NCBI GenBank assembly: GCA_947586185.1
Contig: CANPXN010000002.1
Span: 62,001-126,000, forward strand
Direction: 5' to 3'
DNA length: 64,000 bases
Origin: an uncultured Clostridia bacterium
Lineage (GTDB): Bacteria > Bacillota > Clostridia > Oscillospirales > Ruminococcaceae
The notes under the pieces are model-generated. The model ran no database searches. It saw only the letters and a program-made list of their open reading frames with translations, and was not told where the DNA came from. How positions within the stretch are numbered: position 1 is the first letter of the stretch; each line of letters starts with the position of its first letter. A program made the translations under genes and the position numbers. Positions 26,058-33,388 of the stretch are shown here, in pieces.

Positions 26058-26200
26058 TCGTACTGTTAGAATAAAACTTGAACACTTTAAAGTGAACAAA
26101 AAATGATATAATATAAAAAAGACACTTGTGGAAAAATTAATGGGAAAGCAGAAACAGTATAAATAGAAGTTATCAAAAAACTCGGTGTATCACATTATTT

Positions 26201-26323
26201 TTATGAATTTGCTATCTGCGATTTTGTAAATCCCAGTCTATTTCCAAATTCTCGGTGAGTTAAGTCTTGTCCTTTTAATCTTATTATCTCTTTTTCATAC
26301 TCCTGTATGTGTCTGTAACTTAT
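26201..26323 (-). pseudogene. N-terminal fragment of an IS3-type transposase OrfA, start codon lost
   Basis: The 40-codon frame reads SYRHIQEYEKEIIRLK, then LTHREFGNRLGFTKSQIANS, and stops. This is the helix-turn-helix start of clostridial IS3-family OrfA proteins (usually M-SYRHIQEYEKEI). The expected ATG reads ATA (26323-26321). The rest of the transposase is missing. Confidence 0.7.
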
Positions 26324-26334
26324 TAACGTAACAA

Positions 26335-26375
26335 CGCCTCCTATGGTTTATTATCATACCATAGGAGGCGTTTTT
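26335..26375. terminator. perfect 13-bp hairpin inside the IS relic
   Basis: CGCCTCCTATGGT (26335-26347) pairs with ACCATAGGAGGCG (26358-26370) and is followed by five T. Such hairpins at IS ends stop outside transcription from entering the transposase. Confidence 0.85.
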
Positions 26376-26517
26376 GTTGTTCGTTTTTACGGTTAGGTTC
26401 AGTAATTGCCTTTATTCACTTTAATTTTTGGGGAAATATACACAGTAATTATTTTATAAAGTACCTTCTTAAATTTCAATCTATACGATCAAGCCAGTTT
26501 GCTTGCATCAATAATAA

Positions 26518-27072
26518 TTATACTGTATTTGTGTTAAACCTTCTAAATATCAGCTTGAATAATGTTCGTATCAGCGGCTGAATAAAAAATAACTGTGTAA
26601 AAAATGCGAACGGAAAATTAAAGCATACTAATTTTAGCCAGTTTGCAATTAGTGTTATAGCGTTAAAGCCCGTATAATACGGATAGTATAAAAACGCCGC
26701 AATAAGACTCATTGCAGGGCACATAAGTCCAACGGTAGCGCAGATTATAGCTGACTCAAAAATTACGGGATGCGTTTTTTGCGGATCAAAAACTTTTGAG
26801 GCAAGTCTGAATGAACACGGGCTGCCCATTACGATCTCAAGACCGTATGCAAAGCAGAATTCTATCAAAACTACTGCCCATATAGGCATAAACTTTCCGA
26901 ACATATACACACCGCCCTGAGCATATATTGCATCTAAGACGCTTTTTGCACCTGTAACGGACATTAATGTATTTCCGTTTACAACATACAGGCTGTAAAA
27001 TACATAGCTATGTACTGTGACAAGCACTGTAAGAAAGGCAAATACCATTCTTTCAAATTGATTTTTTGGCAT
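26518..27072 (-). CDS. DUF2798-like membrane protein
   Basis: This 184-residue integral membrane protein of about four segments begins MPKNQFERMVFAFLTVLVTV. The opening N-x-x-x-R-M-V-F-A and a second repeat-like half (residues about 85-110 and 120-175, ending RTLFKLIFRR) are typical of DUF2798 proteins, whose function is unknown. ATG 27072 follows AAAGGAG by 9 bases. The upstream region carries nested dyads (27100-27175) that could be an operator or a leader hairpin. Confidence 0.75.
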   Translation of the reverse strand: MPKNQFERMVFAFLTVLVTVHSYVFYSLYVVNGNTLMSVTGAKSVLDAIYAQGGVYMFGKFMPIWAVVLIEFCFAYGLEIVMGSPCSFRLASKVFDPQKTHPVIFESAIICATVGLMCPAMSLIAAFLYYPYYTGFNAITLIANWLKLVCFNFPFAFFTQLFFIQPLIRTLFKLIFRRFNTNTV

Positions 27073-27099
27073 ATAGATAAACTCCTTTTCACACAAAAA

Positions 27100-27175
27100 G
27101 ACACATATATTACCGTATAAAAATCCGATTACGTTCCGTAATCAGATTTACATACTAATAAGTAATACATGTGTC
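27100..27175 (-). promoter_or_regulatory. nested inverted repeats upstream of the DUF2798 gene
   Basis: The inner arms (27121-27132 against 27137-27149, core GATTACG/CGTAATC) are nested in outer arms (27100-27113 against 27162-27175, core GACACATATATTAC). The centres nearly coincide. This could be an operator for a dimeric regulator or an RNA leader hairpin. Confidence 0.6.
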
Positions 27176-27291
27176 GTTTGCGTTATATTTAATTATGACA
27201 TTATTCTAACATATTTTTTGGGATTTGTCAAATGAAAATTATAGTAAATGCAAGGGAAACAAACTTGCTGAAAACCTTTTTGAAAAAGTTC

Positions 27292-27322
27292 TTGACTCTA
27301 CCCTAAGAGTATGATATATAAT
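27292..27322 (+). promoter_or_regulatory. MerR-type promoter with 19-bp spacer
   Basis: TTGACT (27292-27297), a 19-base spacer and a perfect TATAAT (27317-27322). The spacer holds the dyad ACTCT...AGAGT (27295-27310). This is the standard layout of promoters that a MerR protein activates by DNA distortion, here probably autoregulation. Confidence 0.8.
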
Positions 27323-27348
27323 AAAATTATGGAGGGGAGGAGTATCAA

Positions 27349-28149
27349 ATGCTTAAAATAGGTGAATTTTCAAAGATGTCGCACCTCACAATAAAAGCAC
27401 TGCGATTTTATGAAAAGGAGGAGCTTCTTGTTCCTGCGAGTATTGACAAGTATACGGGTTATCGTTTTTATGAGACTTCTCAGCTTGAAACAGCAGCAAG
27501 CATAAAGGCATACCGTCAGCTTGATCTTTCGATTAACGAAATAAAGGCTATTTTTGCCGGAGAAGATGCCCATGCAATTCTTACGAACAAAGTTCATCAG
27601 TTACTGGAGCAGAAAAGCAATATAGATATCCGTATCTCTATAATAAATAATATTCTGGAGGAAAAACAAATGAAATATCAGGTAACTGTTAAGGAAATCC
27701 CGTCAGCAATCGTTTATTATTCAGAGGCAACGCTGTCTAAATACTCAGATATGATGCATTATATCCCTGCGATCGGCGCAGAGTTCAGAAGGCTGAATCC
27801 AAATTTGAAATGTGCAGAGTCGCCATATGAATTTTGTGAATATCTTGATGGAGAGTACAGGGATTCCGACATACGTATCAGGCACAATGAAGCTGTGACG
27901 AGCTTTGGCAATGAAAATGAAAATATTAAGTTTCGAGAGATTCCGGCTGTAAAGGTACTCAGCACTTTTCATAAAGGTACATATGAGAATATTGGCGAAG
28001 CCTATGCTTATATTATGAAATATGCAGAGGAGAACGGATACAGGATAAGTGGTCTTGCAAGGGAATGCTATATTGACGGTATCTGGAATAAAGAATCTAT
28101 TACAGATTGGCTGACAGAAATTCAGTTTCCTATTGAAAAAGAGGTGTAA
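27349..28149 (+). CDS. MerR-family regulator with GyrI-like effector domain
   Basis: This 266-residue protein has an N-terminal MerR winged helix (MLKIGEFSKMSHLTIKALRF, YTGYRFYETSQL, residues 1-70), a coiled-coil dimer helix (about 75-110) and a C-terminal GyrI-like/BmrR ligand-binding domain (about 112-266, with VTVKEIPSAIVYY and FHKGTYENIGEAYAYIMKYA). BmrR-type proteins respond to lipophilic, often cationic drugs. The ATG follows GGAGGGGAGG, and its promoter has the 19-bp MerR layout. It is 1 base from the next gene, so the two are one operon. Confidence 0.92.
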   Translation: MLKIGEFSKMSHLTIKALRFYEKEELLVPASIDKYTGYRFYETSQLETAASIKAYRQLDLSINEIKAIFAGEDAHAILTNKVHQLLEQKSNIDIRISIINNILEEKQMKYQVTVKEIPSAIVYYSEATLSKYSDMMHYIPAIGAEFRRLNPNLKCAESPYEFCEYLDGEYRDSDIRIRHNEAVTSFGNENENIKFREIPAVKVLSTFHKGTYENIGEAYAYIMKYAEENGYRISGLARECYIDGIWNKESITDWLTEIQFPIEKEV

Positions 28150-28150
28150 A

Positions 28151-28795
28151 ATGGCTTTTGATTTTAAAAAGGAATATAAGGATTTATATGGGCTGAAGAA
28201 CAAACCGCAGATAGTGAATGTTCCAAAAGCAAATTATATTGCTGTGAGAGGGAAAGGTGATCCTAATGAAGAAGACGGTGCATACAAACAGGCGATAGGC
28301 GTTTTATATGCTGTTGCATATACGCTAAAAATGAGTTATAAATCGGATCGTAAGATCAATGGGTTTTATGATTATGTTGTACCTCCTCTTGAGGGCTTCT
28401 GGTGGCAGAATGGTGTAAGCGATGTTGATTTCAGCTGTAAAAGCGGATTCAACTGGATATCCGTTATACGTCTTCCTGATTTTATTGATAAAGATGATTT
28501 TGACTGGGCTGTAGAAACCGCATCAAATAAGAAAAATCTCAACTGTTCATCAGCTGAATTTCTTACTATTGATGAAGGGCTTTGTGCCCAGATCATGCAT
28601 ATTGGAGCTTTTGACGATGAACCTGCAACAATTGCAAAACTAAACAGATTTATTGCTGAAAACGGTTATATTAATGATTCCAGCGGCTCAAGATTTCATC
28701 ACGAAATATATATGTCTGATATAAATAAGGTAGCTACGGAAAAATGGAGAACGATTATAAGGCACCCGATTAAAAAGCTTGAATATATAAAATAA
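28151..28795 (+). CDS. stand-alone GyrI-like small-molecule-binding protein
   Basis: This 214-residue protein begins MAFDFKKEYKDLYGLKNKPQ and has IVNVPKANYIAVRGKGDPNE (residues about 22-41), VPPLEGFWWQ and a final FHHEIYMSD-IRHPIKKLEY. These mark the GyrI-like (SHS2/AraC-effector) family with a DUF-type long form. Relatives bind or detoxify small hydrophobic compounds, and some are hydrolases. ATG 28151 was chosen over an upstream one because GAGGTG is correctly spaced. It is transcribed with the MerR gene. Confidence 0.85.
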   Translation: MAFDFKKEYKDLYGLKNKPQIVNVPKANYIAVRGKGDPNEEDGAYKQAIGVLYAVAYTLKMSYKSDRKINGFYDYVVPPLEGFWWQNGVSDVDFSCKSGFNWISVIRLPDFIDKDDFDWAVETASNKKNLNCSSAEFLTIDEGLCAQIMHIGAFDDEPATIAKLNRFIAENGYINDSSGSRFHHEIYMSDINKVATEKWRTIIRHPIKKLEYIK

Positions 28796-28796
28796 C

Positions 28797-28829
28797 AAAA
28801 ATCCGGTATTATTATAATACCGGATTTTT
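28797..28829. terminator. bidirectional terminator
   Basis: A perfect 14-bp stem (AAAAATCCGGTATT with its complement) has A on one side and T on the other, so it can stop both the GyrI-like gene and the convergent spore-protein gene. Confidence 0.92.
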
Positions 28830-28843
28830 GCTTACATATTATA

Positions 28844-29023
28844 TTACTGAACCTTGTAAGCGTCAATCATCTTTTTTACCATCTGGCCACCGATTGAACC
28901 TGCTTCTCTTGAAGTGAGGTCGCCGTTATATCCCTGCTTGAGGTTTACGCCAACTTCGCTTGCTGCTTCCATCTTAAAACGTTCGAGAGCTTCTTTGCCC
29001 TTCTGTGTGAATTCGCCTTTCAT
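28844..29023 (-). CDS. alpha/beta-type small acid-soluble spore protein
   Basis: This 59-residue protein begins MKGEFTQKGKEALERFKMEA. Its middle and end carry the SASP signature: ASEVGVNLKQGYNGDLTSRE, then AGSIGGQMVKKMI. Such proteins coat spore DNA, switch it toward an A-like form and protect it from UV and heat; germination protease cuts them at the E-V-G segment. AAAAGGAG lies 9 bases before the ATG at 29023. Expression is normally forespore-specific (sigma-G). It is a solo gene. Confidence 0.96.
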   Translation of the reverse strand: MKGEFTQKGKEALERFKMEAASEVGVNLKQGYNGDLTSREAGSIGGQMVKKMIDAYKVQ

Positions 29024-29178
29024 AATTAAAATCTCCTTTTTGAACTTAATTTTTTATTGATGCCGTGTTAATATTATGGCTTTGATTTTTATATATATGA
29101 AAGGTAATTTATTTCAAAGCAAGTGGAATTTTTTATTTTTTAAATTCATTTTAATCACACAAATCCGCCAGACATGAC

Positions 29179-30057
29179 TTAGTCTTTCTTATTTTTAACT
29201 GCGACCCAGATATAGGTTTTGTAGTCCTCAGCTGTTACATTCCCGTCCGGATAGTCCTCAATATCCATTTCATATGTTGGCTCAAAATCCTTTGCAGGGA
29301 AAAATTCAGTTATGATTTTATGCCATGTCTCCTGGATTGCCTTCGGCATAGGACCTGTACATTCAAACACTACCCATGTCCTTGCCGGTATTTTATTTTT
29401 GCGGTATCCTTCCGGAACAGGACAGTCTTCATCGCATATAGCCGCAATGGAATATTCAAAGGTCTTGCTGTCCGATGGAGAATTTCCGTAGCAGATTCCC
29501 ATGAGGTTATGTTGGTCTGCCGTCAGCGCTTCCACAAGGGTCTTGACCGTTCCGTCAGCCTTGGCTCTGTCCCAGAAATCCGGGATAGTATTTTTGTTTT
29601 CGTCATCAACAATTGAGTGGACTTCGACTTTTTCGAGAACGGTAAATTCCTCTTTTTCAATAATTTTGTAATTCATACTTTTTCCGCCTTTCAATGATAC
29701 TGATATGTGCAGGCTTGAAAAAGACCGGATCGAAGCTTTTCCTTTTCTGACTGTATTAGGAGCTGCTCCGTGAAAGCGGGTAAATGCTCTTGTAAAGCCT
29801 TCCGGAGAGTCATAGCCGTACTTCATAGCGATGTCTATCACCTTGCTGTCCGTTGAAAGTAGCTCGCTGCCGGCAAGAGCAAGCCTTCTGCTGCGAATAT
29901 ATTCTCCTGGAGTGAATCCGCATACGGCAGTGAAAATTTTATGAAAGTAATATTCTGAAACATTCATTTCACTGGCAATTTTTCTATAATCCGTAGGCTC
30001 TGTAATATGCTCCTCGATATAGTCTATTGTATGCTGTAAGCTTTTTATCCAATCCAT
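29179..30057 (-). CDS. AraC-family regulator with GyrI-like effector domain
   Basis: This is a 292-residue protein. Residues 1-105 form the AraC double helix-turn-helix at the N-terminus (MNVSEYYFHKIFTAVCGFTP, then YGYDSPEGFTRAFTRFHG). Residues about 130-292 form a GyrI-like domain (MNYKIIEKEEFTVLEKVEV, YEMDIEDYPDG). This reversed arrangement is that of Rob/SoxS-like regulators with an effector domain (for example YdeE-type). ATG 30057 follows GGAGGG by 7 bases. It is the third GyrI-domain protein within 3 kb. Confidence 0.93.
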   Translation of the reverse strand: MDWIKSLQHTIDYIEEHITEPTDYRKIASEMNVSEYYFHKIFTAVCGFTPGEYIRSRRLALAGSELLSTDSKVIDIAMKYGYDSPEGFTRAFTRFHGAAPNTVRKGKASIRSFSSLHISVSLKGGKSMNYKIIEKEEFTVLEKVEVHSIVDDENKNTIPDFWDRAKADGTVKTLVEALTADQHNLMGICYGNSPSDSKTFEYSIAAICDEDCPVPEGYRKNKIPARTWVVFECTGPMPKAIQETWHKIITEFFPAKDFEPTYEMDIEDYPDGNVTAEDYKTYIWVAVKNKKD

Positions 30058-30234
30058 TTTATTTCCCTCCTGCATTATCTATTATAATGTAATTAATTTT
30101 GTAATTCCTGATATTTCTTGTCATGCTCTGTCATTAATGTATGGAATAATGACCATATTTGATTTTTCTGAATATACTGTTAAGGTGAACCGCACAAGTC
30201 TAATTTTTTTAGCACTTTAAACGGAGGTGTTTTT

Positions 30235-30693
30235 ATGTTTAGCAAGTTTAGTTTAAGGCATCTTTCAGGAAAACCATGCTGTGCTGCTGAGGTCCGTGGT
30301 TCTTCAGCATATCCTGATCTTATGGGAAAAGTCTCTTTTTATAATGCATGCGGAGGTTCGGTCGTACTTGCGGAAGTTTGCGGTCTGCCTGCTCCCTGCA
30401 ATGTTTTTGCAATGCATATCCATAGCGGAACATGCACAGGCAATGAATCCGATCCCTTTGCAGATTCTGGGACTCATCTGAATCTTAAAGGAACAGAGCA
30501 TCCTTTTCACACCGGAGATTTACCGCCGCTGTTCAGTAATAACGGTTATGCATGGTATGCAGTATATACAAGCCGTTTTAAGCCATGGGATGTAAAGGGC
30601 TGTTCAGTTATTATACATGCTAATCCGGATGATTTTATGACTCAGCCTTCGGGTAATGCAGGCGAAAAAATAGCGTGCGGCAGAATTTTTTAG
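30235..30693 (+). CDS. Cu/Zn superoxide dismutase family protein
   Basis: This 152-residue protein has no signal peptide. The metal ligands of the family are all in place: MHIHSGTC (two Cu His), THLN, EHPFHTGD (His, His, Asp) and VIIHAN (Cu His). The C-terminus GNAGEKIACG matches the usual GNAGxRxACG, except that the active-site Arg position holds Lys. Similar cytosolic proteins occur in anaerobic Clostridia; whether they dismutate superoxide is unclear. AACGGAGGTG precedes the ATG. It is divergent from the AraC regulator, which might control it. Confidence 0.88.
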   Translation: MFSKFSLRHLSGKPCCAAEVRGSSAYPDLMGKVSFYNACGGSVVLAEVCGLPAPCNVFAMHIHSGTCTGNESDPFADSGTHLNLKGTEHPFHTGDLPPLFSNNGYAWYAVYTSRFKPWDVKGCSVIIHANPDDFMTQPSGNAGEKIACGRIF

Positions 30694-30726
30694 GACATTG
30701 CACAAATTCTGTAAATATGATAAAAT

Positions 30727-30751
30727 ATAGGCAGCACCGCACAAAGACCGC
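30727..30751 (+). repeat. half copy of the palindromic element seen at 8132-8196
   Basis: The 25 bases beginning ataggcagcaccgcacaaag match the left arm of the full copy with one difference in the first 21. The partner arm is absent. Confidence 0.75.
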
Positions 30752-30818
30752 TTGGCGACTCTGAATGGAAGTACTTTTTCTGTAGTACTGGAATTTTTAC
30801 CGGAAAGCGGGGATAAGC

Positions 30819-31889
30819 TCAGTGTCTGCCCCTTGTTGTTCTGATCTTTTCAGGGCAGTATATAAAAGCTTCGTTAAGCTTTCCAATGATTTTTTTGTAG
30901 TTATCAGTGCTTATGGACGCCTCCGAGCCCAGCCAGTATTTAAAGCTTCCGTGTACGCTTTTTATTGTGAGATAGCGCTGAACCGGATATATTGAAGAAG
31001 ATGAGCTGCCCGGAGCTGTTATGATCACCGATTCAATATCGGAAATAAGAAAGTGGTCGTCGCCTATCATGAGATGTTCTCCCTGAAAGTCTATGTATTC
31101 GGGGCACATGTTAATGTTTTTGGAAAGTCTTTTTATTTCAAAGGGGATTTTTATAGCGAAAAAACATGCACATACTGCGATTATAAAGAACTCCACAAAC
31201 GGCATATTCTGCCTGATTTTCAAAATCAGTGCAAGTATTATGATAGCAGCGCATATTCCAAGTGCAATAAGAGAGTTTGTTTTTATATTTTTTGCCTCAC
31301 GCATTATTATTTCTGCTTTTCCAAGCACAAGCTTTGTGTCATGATGCCAGGAATAATTTTCAATGATCTTCTTTATTTTGGGGTGTATCGCTTCTGCATT
31401 TGACATACGGATCCTGTTTATAATATCGTCAACAGCTCTGGCAGTAAATGTTTTAAGCCGGAATTTTTTTGTGATATTTCCGCTTTTGACGGTGAGATAA
31501 CGCTTTTTGTAGCTGATAAAGCCGGAGCCTTTACCCTCCTCATGATCCAGTATTTCTGAAGCTGAAAGCTTGAAGCTGTGAGATTTAAAGCCCTGTCTTA
31601 TGATGATCTCAGTGTCGGTAACGGTTACGGAAGTAAACCTAAAAAGAGAAATCACAAGGGAGATAATGATTCCGGGAATCAGGCATATAAGGTGTTTGAA
31701 CAGCCTTAGCGTATGGGGAGCATATATTGAACTGTCTGTAATAAATATTTTGCTGTATAGATGAGTCACTCCACGATTCAGCGGAGTGAGCATTACGATC
31801 GTGTAAATCATCGCATATATAACGATGGCGGCAGCAATGGCTTCAATAATTGTTAAAGGAATGCTGCTGTGAAGCTTTTTCATTTTCAT
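30819..31889 (-). CDS. membrane protein with bacterial PH domains (YdbT-like)
   Basis: This 356-residue protein has two pairs of membrane helices (about residues 10-35 and 63-85; about 205-225 and 230-250). Each pair is followed by a soluble domain: FTSVTVTDTEIIIRQGFKS near 86-104, and CPEYIDFQGEHLMIGDDHFL near 271-290, each with bPH-like beta strands. It resembles DUF304/bPH_2 proteins such as YdbT, of uncertain role at the membrane. I chose ATG 31889; the 40 residues ahead would overlap the previous gene and its terminator. The last residues are basic (EKIRTTRGRH). Confidence 0.75.
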   Translation of the reverse strand: MKMKKLHSSIPLTIIEAIAAAIVIYAMIYTIVMLTPLNRGVTHLYSKIFITDSSIYAPHTLRLFKHLICLIPGIIISLVISLFRFTSVTVTDTEIIIRQGFKSHSFKLSASEILDHEEGKGSGFISYKKRYLTVKSGNITKKFRLKTFTARAVDDIINRIRMSNAEAIHPKIKKIIENYSWHHDTKLVLGKAEIIMREAKNIKTNSLIALGICAAIIILALILKIRQNMPFVEFFIIAVCACFFAIKIPFEIKRLSKNINMCPEYIDFQGEHLMIGDDHFLISDIESVIITAPGSSSSSIYPVQRYLTIKSVHGSFKYWLGSEASISTDNYKKIIGKLNEAFIYCPEKIRTTRGRH

Positions 31890-31902
31890 ATTATACCTCG
31901 CT

Positions 31903-31937
31903 AAAAATAAGGCATGGCAAAGAAACTGCCATGCCTT
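31903..31937 (-). terminator. terminator of the PHP-malic enzyme-TSCPD operon
   Basis: AAGGCATGGCA pairs with TGCCATGCCTT; on the minus strand it is followed by ATTTTT. It lies a few bases after the TSCPD gene's stop. Confidence 0.88.
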
Positions 31938-31942
31938 TAAAT

Positions 31943-32188
31943 TTACCTGAAATTTTCTTTCAGAGCCTGTGCCAGCTGAGCCGGACAGGATGTAGGCTTT
32001 GAACCGCATTTGATGTTTTCAAGCCTTGAAATAACTTCTTCAATATCCATGCCTCTTGTGAGAGCGCCTATGCCCTTGAGGTTTCCGTTACAGCCCCCTA
32101 TGTACTGGACATCTTTAAGCTTTCCGTCCTCAGCTTCAATGATTATCTGGCGTGAGCATACGCCATGGGGTGTATATGTGATCTTCAT
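31943..32188 (-). CDS. TIGR03905-family TSCPD domain protein
   Basis: This 81-residue protein is one TSCPD domain: MKITYTPHGVCSRQIIIEAE, then IGGCNGNLKGIGALTRGM and CGSKPTSCPAQLAQALKE. The family is named from its TSCPD-like motif (here TSCPA) and is related to a zinc-binding module at the C-terminus of class II ribonucleotide reductases. The stand-alone form has no settled function. Cys11, Cys33, Cys61 and Cys68 could hold a metal. Its ATG overlaps the malic enzyme stop by one base (TAATG), with AAAGGAG upstream. Confidence 0.92.
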   Translation of the reverse strand: MKITYTPHGVCSRQIIIEAEDGKLKDVQYIGGCNGNLKGIGALTRGMDIEEVISRLENIKCGSKPTSCPAQLAQALKENFR

Positions 32189-33384
32189 TATATATCAAAC
32201 TCCTTTAATCTTGCAGTTCCAGAATCAATGGCAGCCTTGGCAACAGCTCTTGCCACAGCTTTTGGAATCTCACGGTCAAATGGGTCAGGCAGAATGTTAT
32301 CCGGACTCAGTTTATCCTCTGGAACGCTTTCTGCAATGGCATAAGCGGCGGCAAGCTTCATTTCCTCGTTGATATCCTTTGCTCTTACTGCAAGAGCGCC
32401 CTTAAATACGCCCGGGAAAGCGACTACATTGTTGATCTGGTTCGGATAGTCGCTGCGTCCTGTACCTACAACGAATGCACCGGCAGCCTTTGCCTTGTCC
32501 GGCATGATCTCCGGAGTAGGATTAGCCATAGCAAATATTATCGGTTTTTCAGCCATTGATTTAACCATTTCCTCGGAGACAAGGTTAGGCTTTGATACAC
32601 CGATAAATGCGTCAGCGCCTTCCATAGCCTCTTTCAGACCGCCTTTTTTTCTGTTTTTATTAGTGATTTTCGCAATTTCGTAATGGGAAGGATTTGTAAA
32701 TTCATCGCCGTCGCAGATGATACCGCATATATCGACCATAATAATATCGCCGATACCGAGGGTAATAAATTGCTTTGCAATAGCGATTCCGGCAGCGCCT
32801 GCGCCGTTTATCACAAGGGTCATATCCTTTATTTCCTTGCCGGCAGTCTTTGCGGCATTTATCATAGCGGCGCTTGCAACTATAGCTGTGCCGTGCTGGT
32901 CATCGTGAAATACAGGAATATCCACCTTTTCTTTAAGTCTTTTTTCGATTTCAAAGCATCTCGGCGCCGAGATGTCTTCAAGATTTATGCCTCCAAAGCT
33001 TTTTGAAATAAGCTCGATCGTTCTTACGATTTCATCGGTATCCTTTGAATCAACACATATAGGGAATGCGTCAACTCCTGCAAATTCCTTGAACAGAGCA
33101 CATTTTCCCTCCATGACCGGCATTGACGCCTCAGGTCCGATATCTCCAAGACCAAGAACGGCTGTACCGTCTGTAATAACGGCTACAAGATTATGACGTC
33201 TTGTAAGCTCGTAGGAAAGCTCAGGATTTTCGGCAATTTCAAGGCAAGGCTTTGCAACTCCCGGCGTATATGCATGGGAAAGCTCATCCTTTGAGTTGAT
33301 GCTTGTTCTTGAAACGATCTCAATTTTGCCTTTCCATTCTTTGTGCTTCTGTAATGCAGATTCCATAATGTCCATTTTATTCAA
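32188..33384 (-). CDS. NAD(P)-dependent malic enzyme
   Basis: This 398-residue enzyme decarboxylates malate to pyruvate and CO2. It has the short bacterial form without a phosphotransacetylase tail. The key segments are SHAYTPGVAKPCLEI (catalytic Tyr), MPVMEGKCALFKEF (catalytic Lys), VFHDDQHGTAIV (metal Asp residues) and the dinucleotide site VINGAGAAGIAIA. It would feed pyruvate or NADPH to biosynthesis. It sits in a tight operon: 4 bases after the PHP gene and overlapping the TSCPD gene. Confidence 0.96.
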   Translation of the reverse strand: MNKMDIMESALQKHKEWKGKIEIVSRTSINSKDELSHAYTPGVAKPCLEIAENPELSYELTRRHNLVAVITDGTAVLGLGDIGPEASMPVMEGKCALFKEFAGVDAFPICVDSKDTDEIVRTIELISKSFGGINLEDISAPRCFEIEKRLKEKVDIPVFHDDQHGTAIVASAAMINAAKTAGKEIKDMTLVINGAGAAGIAIAKQFITLGIGDIIMVDICGIICDGDEFTNPSHYEIAKITNKNRKKGGLKEAMEGADAFIGVSKPNLVSEEMVKSMAEKPIIFAMANPTPEIMPDKAKAAGAFVVGTGRSDYPNQINNVVAFPGVFKGALAVRAKDINEEMKLAAAYAIAESVPEDKLSPDNILPDPFDREIPKAVARAVAKAAIDSGTARLKEFDI

Positions 33385-33388
33385 TTCC

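Larger units (their letters stand above)
26084..26428. mobile_element. decayed IS3-family element
   Basis: The left part has a dyad (ACTTTAAAGT near 26091) with a TATAAT-like box, and a mini-frame MGKQKQYK that stops at once. The right part is an inverted transposase OrfA start, a 13-bp hairpin and an end sequence that recurs at 12588-12661. Between these the element is deleted. It lies directly behind the two kinase genes. Confidence 0.6.
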
